Source of the DNA: Bryum argenteum
Taxonomy: Eukaryota; Streptophyta; Bryopsida; Bryales; Bryaceae
Length of the DNA: 64,000 bases
Direction of reading: 5' to 3'
Assembly: GCA_037043015.1 (NCBI GenBank)
Contig: CM073331.1
Span: 1,385,501-1,449,500, forward strand
Positions 56,043 through 64,000 of the stretch are shown one piece after another; positions within the stretch are counted from its first letter, which is position 1, and every line of letters begins with the position of its first letter. Made by a program: the position numbers and the translations under genes. The notes beneath the pieces were generated by a model. That model was not told where the DNA came from. It did no database searches and worked only from the letters and a program-made list of their open reading frames with translations.

Positions 56043-56292
56043 TTAACCCCTAAAGGTCCAAGAAAGCAAAAACTGCTTTTTGGAGTCCAAAATTCAGCCA
56101 ACTTTGACCATTATAATCTCACAAATGAAGAAGAATCAACGGTTCAATTTTGGCAAGTGAGTGGAAGGTTAAGTTAACTTCAAGATCCTACGGTTGGATC
56201 TTCCAAATAATTCTTAGATTGAGAGTTTTTAGGCCTGAAGTAAGGGAATGTCCATTTTTTACAATTTTGCATCAAGAACCTTTAGGGGTTAA
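56043..56292 (+). mobile_element. TTAA-flanked element, family A3
   Basis: Ends TTAACCCCTAAAGGTCC and GAACCTTTAGGGGTTAA. Contains GACCATTATAATCTCAC and AAGATCCTACGGTTGGATCT. Close partner of the copy at 53874. Confidence 0.92.
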
Positions 56293-58665
56293 ATGTTCAT
56301 GGAATATTCATATTATGGGTATTTATAGTACCAAAATAATCCAAGGGTGAATATTGTAGGATTGTCATTTTAAGACACCATTTTGGTAACATCTATGATC
56401 ACATCTTGAAAAAATCCATGGCACATTGTAGAAGAACCCAGAAATGATGATTCCACTTGGTCTATCCTTCCATTCACTTTCTGCATACACAAAAATTGCT
56501 TTCAGTGTAAACTTCACTAGGCATTTGCCAATGTGGACTATGGTTGCAATTAATTGGATATTGTTCAACTTTGCTTGATTAGATTAGTTGATCAACACAA
56601 ACAATTTAACATTTTCGGAACAAGTTATAATTTGCAACTTGGTAGCAAATGATTCGAGTTTATTAATTTATTTGAGTTTGCATAATTTTGTAGATCATTT
56701 GTTGTAATACCTATTTGTAACCTTAGACTTACCCATAAGTAACAAGAAACGAGCATGCACAAAACAAAAACAAATTTATGCCACACATATAAGATATGAG
56801 GATTGATATTTTAAATTGCCAAACTCATTGAGAAGTAGTCAAGGGAATCAACTTTTGCAAATTTGCAAAGTATGTATTTATCCGGACTAACTGGAATCAT
56901 TACTACTATTTTTTTAACCAATGAATTTCCTTGTTGTTTTGGGAGAAAGAAGTCTCAAAACTGCCTATTTTAAGTCATGTGCACCTCCCGATCATTGAAG
57001 TCAAGTTCTTTACTCTATTTTTAGACTTACAACCGTAGGATCTCCTATCTTACTTGTTTAAGAGCTATTGCTGAAATTTTTAACCGTTGGATCTTCTCCA
57101 TTTGTGAGATCATGACGTTCAGAGTTTTTTTATATTTTTATATTTTTATATTTTTATTTTTTAAAAAATTTCTTTTTTCTTTTTGTCATTGCAGGGGACA
57201 CATAGTGTAAATGGTGCCAAGGCCAAGTTAAAGTTTGTTACCCCAAACATTTTGGGCATATGTATATTTTTTTTCATGGAGGTAATTAAGTTGGGTACCC
57301 TCATGCAAAACTTTAAAGACTCATTCCATTTAGTTAACCTTCATGCAATTTATTTTTATTTTTTTATTTTATTTTTTTATTTTTTAAAATTTTTTCTCCT
57401 AGAAGAGGGTCTAAAAACAACAATATTAAAAAACATGCACGCATGTAAGTATACTAATCTACAAAAAAACTCAAACAATGAGTAGGTGTCTTAATGAGTT
57501 TGTGAATTATCAAAAAAAGAATTTGGAAAAATTCCAAGATCCCAATTTCAATAATTTTGAAAGAAATAATCCATAAATTATTAGAAATTGTGAAGATTGT
57601 TTCCATGATCTTTGGAGGCTACCCTTGTGAGATTGACAAACTTTTCGACTTCGGTACCTTTGAAACTTGAATAATGATTTTATTATGAAAAAATTTATTA
57701 AAAATATACATTTTTGAATGACTAAATTTAAATTGCCCATTTTAAACTTGAAACCTAAAATTTATAGATGTAGGTTTAAAAATTGAAATTCAGCTTTGCA
57801 AATTTTACCACATACACTTTGTAGTACAAGGAGCACCCTATAAAAATCTTAGGCAAAAATGTTGTTACTTTTAATCCCTTGAAAATAGTTGTAGTCATAA
57901 AAATAATTCATAATTTCAAAAACAGTTCAAACGTCCTCTACATACATAACTCAATGCGCTACCATGCCACTTCTTTATACATCGATAGCTCTAAAACACC
58001 ACACTAAACAACAATATTAGCAAAACATTAAACTTCCATATATAAAATATAACCCCTTTCATGATTGTACAATATCTGCAAGTTAATGATACGTATATGT
58101 CCACGACCAAGCATTGCTAATCATGATTTTGTACGTTCACTACAAGGAGAAAACCAACTCACGTCTTGGCTTGCGTTCAAGGAGCACCGTCATTGAAAAG
58201 AGATCATCGACATGTTTCATCAACTATAGAAACCATACGTCAACATATTTCATCAACTGTTTCAAGACATATTTCATATATGTCTCTATGATGGTGTCTA
58301 CAAAATAACTGTTTCACGACAATGTGACATATTTCATCAACTATAGAAAGCATACATCAACATAAGTTGTTCATATACATCTCTATGATGGTGTCTCTGA
58401 AGTAACTTTTAGTTACTTTGGATCACGACAAACTCTACATCCTCCATGCGACGCGTTACATCCTCCAATCAAACAAGTTTAACTTTGAGTGCAACAATTG
58501 AAAATGCTAGAAAAGTGCACCTGAGGGTCATGAAGTTCTTCACATTCTCTAATCACTTTTCCAAATTTGGTGGATCACCTACAGTCAAGTCAAATTCAAA
58601 AAGGGTAACACATTGAAGCGAAAGACATCAATGGATTAGCTAGAAGAGAAGTCATGTTCGGAGTC
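56293..58665. other. AT-rich intergenic DNA
   Basis: No gene. Near 57030-57115 are ACAACCGTAGGATCTCC and TTAACCGTTGGATCTTC, remnants of family A-like sequence. A (TATTTTTA)n tract lies at about 57127-57165. About 58211-58400 is a tandem pair sharing ATTTCATCAACTATAGAAA and TCTCTATGATGGTGTCT. The final 100 bp is the IBA57 3' flank. Confidence 0.5.
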
Positions 58666-61530
58666 TCAATTGCTGGCAGCAGCTAGAGGCTCATCTTCAC
58701 GGCCAAAGCTGCTCGGCCACCACTTGGGCCGCTCAGCTTTCACACGCACATCTTGATTGTCGTCGATGTGAAGCTCATCGCCATTGACAGAGTCCAGGCG
58801 CATCAAGCCCATGCCTCTTGGACCCAGCACTGTTGTTACTTTTCCCACTTTCTTGCCGCTTTTCTTGTCCACCACTTCCGCTCCTGGCGTCACAGACTGT
58901 TGCGCTTCTGCATCACAGATCCCCACATATATTGATTAGCATTTGAAATGCATCACATAATCAAGCAATTTGGCATGCTCTGACTGAGCTGTAAAACAGG
59001 AACTAGGATTTACTTCACTTCTGATGCAAGGTAGGCACTCGCGTCACAATTTGACATAAAGTTTGAATATTCGATGTAAGTTCATTGTTACTGATTTTGT
59101 AGGATATACTCTGGATCAACAGTATCTATTTGCATAGCATACTCGATTGATGTGTACCATTTTTATTTAAGAGACTTGTGATGTGTAAACAATCGATAAG
59201 AGCGAACCTTCTCCATTGGGGTGCAAAAACTGTAGTGGCACAAGTCGCTTCCTGATGACGCCTCGATGGTGAGTACGAGCAACAAGCTCCTGACCCACGT
59301 AACATCCTTTCTCGAAGCTAATTGCATTCAATCCTGCCAGATTATACTCCAGCGGTATTGCCTCCCCTACGAATCACCTCACACCCATCAGTATACAAGT
59401 TTAGAGGACCTCGAAGAAACTGCATTGCATTGCAGCCAACCAACCTTTAGGAATCTCAACAGAGCCTTCGGCAACCCCTTGCTCCAATCTCCAGAGAAGG
59501 TAGTAGTCCTCATCGACCTCCATGCCGCTCTCAATCAATGGCGCTGCAAATACTCAGTCGGTATATGTTAAGTACAAAATCTCGGTTCTGGCACTTTATG
59601 CTGGAAGATAGCTTAGTCGAGAACGAAAGATGGTAAATTCCAAAGTAGAAAGTGATGTAGGAAGCAAAGGTGAAGTAAGACAAAAGTGATTGAATGGTTG
59701 AGACCCAACATGAAGATATATAATCACTTGCACTCTAGCAAGATATCTACTCAAAATGGTATATAGAATAATTCCATATGAATGGTCACATGTAATACAC
59801 TAAGAATGTGTTCATAGTACTATTGAGTGTCTGGAAGGATTGGGAAGTTCTTACGGCGATCAGAGAAGAGGCCTCGGAGTCCGAGGGTGCTGAGTCGGGG
59901 ATCCTTGAACCATCGTGCTTGATCGGAGCCGCTTGTCTGAATGGAACTCTGGGCGGACTCGTCTTTCCCAGCTCCCCACCCGATCGGACCTGATTCTGAT
60001 TCAACCGTGCTACTTGGCTCCCTGGCCGACACTCCTCCGTAGTACTGCCACACTGCATGCGTCTCTGAAATGTCGTGCACTGAAACTTTCTTTCGTAAAA
60101 TGTGCCTGCAAGAAACATACATATAGCTCCAATTACACTGCATTTGTTCATTGTCCCTAACAACTAAGTAGTGTGTTCACCCTGAAAAGGACAAGTTATC
60201 CCACACCAATGAGTGTAATGCTCACATCAAGGATAGGTAAACACGTACACTATTCATGTCAACCTCAAAACAGTAAGAATAATTAACCCAAACCAACCTC
60301 AAAACAAGACCTAGGCATACACATCAAAGGATCTGATAAGGAAATCCTCTCTATCTAAACCAACCTTTATACTAGATGCACACCAACCCCAAGATAGACT
60401 TAGTATTCATTGTGAGTATAAACATCAAAGGGTCAAAGAATTCTCAATCCACACAGACCTCAAAATAGAATACTCCCTACTCATAATAATCCCTGTAAAC
60501 ATCAACGTCAAGGATAGATTGAATGATTACTCTATTCATGCCAACCTCAATAAGAAGTACAAAAATCCCACAAACCCTAGCATTTACTCCATCCTCAATA
60601 CCGTACCACCATAACAGGTTCGTTCATAAATAGTTTTATTTTAAGAAAACATAAATAATTAAATATTACAAGCCAAGAAGAACAAAAAGTTGGGAAATTA
60701 TGAGTTGACGAGTTACTGCATCAGAGCCTCTGGTTCATCTCTCTCCTTTGCATAGGATTTTCCAAAAACAAAAAACGAATTTCAATAAATCTATTTCTGG
60801 CATACCAACCTTATTTTTTCATGAAAAGAATAAATATTTCTTTCGTTGAGGACCGAACCTGCTGTGATACGGTACATGCCTTATTCTAGATAGCCTCAGA
60901 AACAGGCATAGAGTTCTTTTTTGAAATGCACTGGATGAAAGAATATTGCTTTAAACCTTTGTACCCTGATTTCGACCTAAAAGAGGAATTTGGGAGGTGA
61001 GAGGAACACCATGCCCTCAGTTTGATTGGAAAGAAGCATGTGGACTAAAACCCTAAACCCTGATTTTGAACAGGAAGAAGCATGAGGGTGTGCACTTACT
61101 TCTTCAGGTAAGCGACGAGTTCGTCCGCAACGCCAGCGTCGACATCCGCGAACAAGACAGGTGCATCTTCCTCGTCCTTCCCAGGACCAGACCCCGAGCG
61201 ATCCAGCTTCTCGGCCTCCACATTCGGTTTATACAAGAACAAATCATACAGGAAACGACCTTGGGCATTCAGCATAGCGGCGTACAAGGGCGCATGGTAC
61301 ATCATTGCCGCATTCACCGTCGGAGTCGCTGTAAGCTCTCTCTTGAAGTTCCTCACGTCGTTCGTGATCAAGCCCTGCAGGAAATTGAGTACGTCTGGCC
61401 CATCGAACTGGAGCACTCTCCGAGTCTCCAGCTTCGACGCATACGGCCCTTTCGTTGCCAATGGTGTGTCCCCATGAATTCCGCGCAATGCACGAAGACT
61501 TGCTGCAATTGTGCGTCTACCCGCAGGCAT
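58666..61530 (-). CDS. IBA57: IBA57, mitochondrial iron-sulfur cluster assembly factor (GcvT/YgfZ family)
   Basis: Five exons, 61530-61100, 60105-59855, 59543-59445, 59366-59208 and 58907-58666, join in phase to 393 aa. Starting at [17 protein letters not shown] gives a basic, Ser/Ala-rich mitochondrial presequence; the frame is open further upstream but without family match. The folate-binding-like fold begins at [22 protein letters not shown]. The diagnostic motif KGCYVGQEL, with its conserved Cys near residue 282, lies in [19 protein letters not shown], followed by [16 protein letters not shown]. The C-terminal barrel has [25 protein letters not shown]57 works with ISCA proteins to build 4Fe-4S clusters for aconitase and lipoate synthase. 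Telo-box AAACCCTAAACC lies at about 61718-61728 upstream and again in intron 1 near 61049. Confidence 0.95.
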
Positions 61531-62510
61531 TTTGCTCGTTGCTGGATACCAAACCACAATGGCGTCAATCCCTTGCTCGCAATCTACAACTGGGCCTCCC
61601 CCCCGACAACTCAGAGGTGCGACAGGACACAGATGGCGCACGAAATCGCCTGCCACTTGGATTGTTTAGGATTACACATGCTCATGCAACGAAGTGAATA
61701 GAGTCGAGTGATGTCAAAAACCCTAAACCTTCATGCAAATTCCAAAAAGTCATAGCCGCATGCAACTCGTAGTTCTTCACCTCCTCGCTTATTTGAGCTC
61801 GATACACACATTCTCTTGGCAATTGCCACCAACAGAAGGCTATTTAAGATTAAATCACCTCCCCTCCAAAAAACTTCTGGACGCAAATGCAGCTCGAAGC
61901 AAAGAGCAGAAGTTGAGCTCAACCTCTAGAGACCGGAACTCATAGCCTTATGCAACTCGAGGCGCTTCCGACCCTCGCTTCTTTGATGCTCAACAAAAGG
62001 CGCACGTTCTTTTGTCAATTGCCTCCAGCAACAGCAGAGCGAAAGGCTCCTCGCGAAAGAATCACCTCCGCTCCTACAACACAAAAATGACTAAGCAAAG
62101 AGTACAATATGTGCTCATTCTCATGCAATACGCACGAAACTCATGTCAAATAAACTGTGCGATATACATGTCAATGATCCTCCGAACTCTCATCTAGTAG
62201 TCCTCTAGCAACTCACTTATTCGAGATTGAATCACGAAGCTCCTGAACAACATGCAACACAGAATTGACTAAGCAAACATGCAAATATCCCCATTCTCAG
62301 ACAATGAGCACTAAGCTCATGGATGCAACAACAATGCTTTATAAATGGCAATGATCAGCTAACCTCTTGCTATCTCTCATCTAATGGTACACTTCGCCTG
62401 CCGTTGGTGCAGCATCGCTTCAACATGATGCTCGACCTATAAAAAGGCTGTATCAAGATCGACCTCAACTAAAGGGCCTGGGCAATTCTGTGTTCTAGCA
62501 CCGTCTTCCA
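61531..62510. other. IBA57 5' flank and NPF 3' flank
   Basis: Contains the telo-box near 61720. A loose repeat with ATGCAACTCG(A/T)(A/G)G, CTCGCTT(A/C)TTTGA and TTGCC(A/T)CCA recurs at about 61755-61850 and 61950-62040, with traces near 62220. No gene. Confidence 0.5.
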
Positions 62511-64000
62511 TCATTCTGATGGCTTCGGAGCCGGGCGCCAAGTCTGCATAGTGGTGTACCATCTGGCGCAAACAACGAACAAAGCGAGGTTCACAGTGCT
62601 CATGGCGGCCAACAGCCAGAAGAAGTAATCGAGATGCCCTTCATTGATATTATCAGCGATCCAACCGGGGCCGCCATCCTGTGTGGTGATGCGAGTAACA
62701 ATCGTAAGCAGCGCGCTACTCAAGAAGCTCCCCAAGGCAACAGTGAACAACGCAAACGCAGTCCCCAAGCCTCGCATGGCATCGGGGCTCTCGCCATAGA
62801 AAAACTCATAGATCCCCACGTAAGCGAACACCTCCGAGGCTCCAACAAAGCAAAACTGCGGCACCTGCCAAAACACGCTCATCAGCTCGCCTTCGGGCAC
62901 CTTCAGTCGCGCGATCTCCACCAGGGCCGCTGCTATCATCGCAAATATCGAAATGAATAGGCCTATTCCGATGCGCTGCAGCGTTGTGAACCCCCGTGGA
63001 TTCTTTGTCAATTTGGCCACCACTGGCACCAGCACGAAATCGTACAGTGGTATCCATACTACCACGGCCAGAAGCTCGATCACTGTGAGCGACGCCGCTG
63101 GGATCTTGAAGCTGCCCATTTGCAGATCCATTGACGCTCCCTGGATTATGAATAGCGTTGATATCTGCGTGTAGACTGTCGAAAACATCGCGCTCGATAC
63201 TATGATGGGTATCATCCTCAAGAGCACTTTCACCTTCACACAAGAACAAAAAGCTTGAGACATTGATTACCACATAAATGTATCGTTCATCGAAGTGGTT
63301 TCAGAACTACCTCTTCAACTTGCGTTATTGTGCAGAGCCTCCAGGGACTCTCATTACTTGTATCCGCATCCACCTTCACAGCTGCCTTGTCAAGAAATCT
63401 GCAGTAATATCAAAATGCCTATCAGAATAGAAACCAGAGCTGACAAGAGAGTAGGAAATCAGAGTAGAAACAGAAATCAGAGTTTCATGGGACCTTTTAC
63501 TCAACAGCATAGAGACCTTTCGCATTATTTCATAAGAAGACCTCGTCAACAAACAATTGTGTGTCGTGGAGAAGATGCTGGTCAAGATTTTCGGTAACAC
63601 TCCATTAATGATTGTGGTTGCATTGAAGAGAATCACTACCTGAACTGTTTAGTGTGTCGAATTTTGCGGCTCCCTTGGATGATCGACTCGGCATCTTCAG
63701 GAACCTCAAAGAGATCAACACTGTTGCCAGTGGTTTTAAGATGCCATTTGCGAGCGGTAGCAACGGCCACTTGACCGATTCGAGAGAGGGGGTTGCCACC
63801 GGGTCTATGGTGTCGGTAGAAGGGAGTGCCAGCAAGAAAGCAAACGGTCCCCACCACGACAGAGATGAGGGCTGCGCCGAACCCCAGGCCCCAGCTGACG
63901 TTGTCCTGGATGTACACGAAAAACGTGGAAGCTAACAGCCCTCCAAAGTTGATAGACTGGTAGTACCAATTGAAGAAAGAGGTTTTCTGCACTTTCTCCT
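62511..64000 (-). CDS. NPF (NRT1/PTR) proton-coupled transporter, C-terminal part (5' end outside window)
   Basis: Three exons seen: 64000-63640 (enters the window in frame), 63398-63311 and 63233-62511, all GT-AG and in phase, together about 390 residues. It aligns with plant NPF proteins: EKVQKTSFFNWYYQSINFG, FLAGTPFYRHHRPGGNPL, then DADTSNESPWRLCTITQVEEVK and LLRMIPI at the loop-to-TM7 turn, YTQISTLFIIQGASMD, IPLYDFVLVPVVAKLT, RIGIGLFIS, VPQFCFVGASEVFAYVGIYEFFYGESPDAMRGLGTA, and a final WLLAAMSTVNLALFVVCARWY. Six to seven membrane segments are visible in the C-terminal half. The family moves nitrate, peptides, hormones or secondary metabolites with protons across the plasma membrane or tonoplast. 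Substrate cannot be told. The N-terminal ExxER motif lies outside the window. Confidence 0.93.

Noticed and set aside
61531-61656. Upstream in-frame start for IBA57 at 61656
   Set aside because: The added residues match nothing in the family; the ATG at 61530 gives a typical mitochondrial presequence.
62634-62960. 108-codon plus frame opposite the NPF gene
   Set aside because: Shadow of the NPF exon.

Overview
This window looks like nuclear DNA of a land plant. Ten protein-coding genes or gene parts have plant homologues (EYA phosphatase, TSR3, AP2-like, HEC/IND-type bHLH, PLATZ, ankyrin/RMT2 methyltransferase, cytosolic pyruvate kinase, F-box/kelch, IBA57, NPF transporter). Most carry GT-AG introns whose phases I checked by hand. 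Exons are GC-rich, while introns and intergenic DNA are AT-rich and full of short non-autonomous transposons. A seed-free plant (bryophyte or lycophyte) is my guess from gene style and repeat content. The species cannot be fixed from the sequence alone.

Layout. The left edge (1-143, minus) holds the first exon of a small conserved plant gene. EYA (2820-7531) and TSR3 (7670-8602) follow on the minus strand, about 140 bp apart. A repeat cluster (9073-11833) ends about 90 bp before the TATA box of a two-repeat, very divergent AP2-like gene (11999-13491, plus). A HEC-type bHLH gene (14233-16005, minus) comes next. An AT-rich stretch then holds an intronless PLATZ gene (20402-21403, minus) and many TTAA-flanked elements. 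The ankyrin/RMT2 methyltransferase (26622-28421, plus) has a leader full of telo-box motifs. After a second repeat stretch with a 1.8-kb long-TIR Tc1/mariner element come pyruvate kinase (37045-40036, plus), a tRNA-Val(CAC) (40669-40742) and an intronless F-box gene (43175-44239, minus). Its 3' flank is an array of tRNA T-arm-like units. From 45 to 58 kb there is almost only repeat DNA. The right end has IBA57 (58666-61530, minus) and the 3' part of an NPF transporter (62511-64000, minus).

The genes do not form a pathway. TSR3 (18S rRNA modification) and the RMT2-type enzyme (in yeast it methylates a ribosomal protein) both relate to ribosomes. Telo-box motifs lie near these two, pyruvate kinase, IBA57 and the left-edge gene. 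I did not see them near the transcription-factor genes.

The most striking signal is the transposon record. Several families of 250-660 bp elements start TTAACCC(C/T)TAA and end with its reverse complement. One complete copy sits inside a relative, and an uninterrupted copy of that relative elsewhere in the window shows the empty site with a single TTAA. That is a piggyBac-like target duplication, unusual for a plant. A tRNA-derived SINE with a TATC-type tail and clear target duplications is also present. Two further points are an EYA gene whose phase-compatible upstream exons would add about 260 residues to the usual short plant protein, and the strongly diverged double-AP2 protein.
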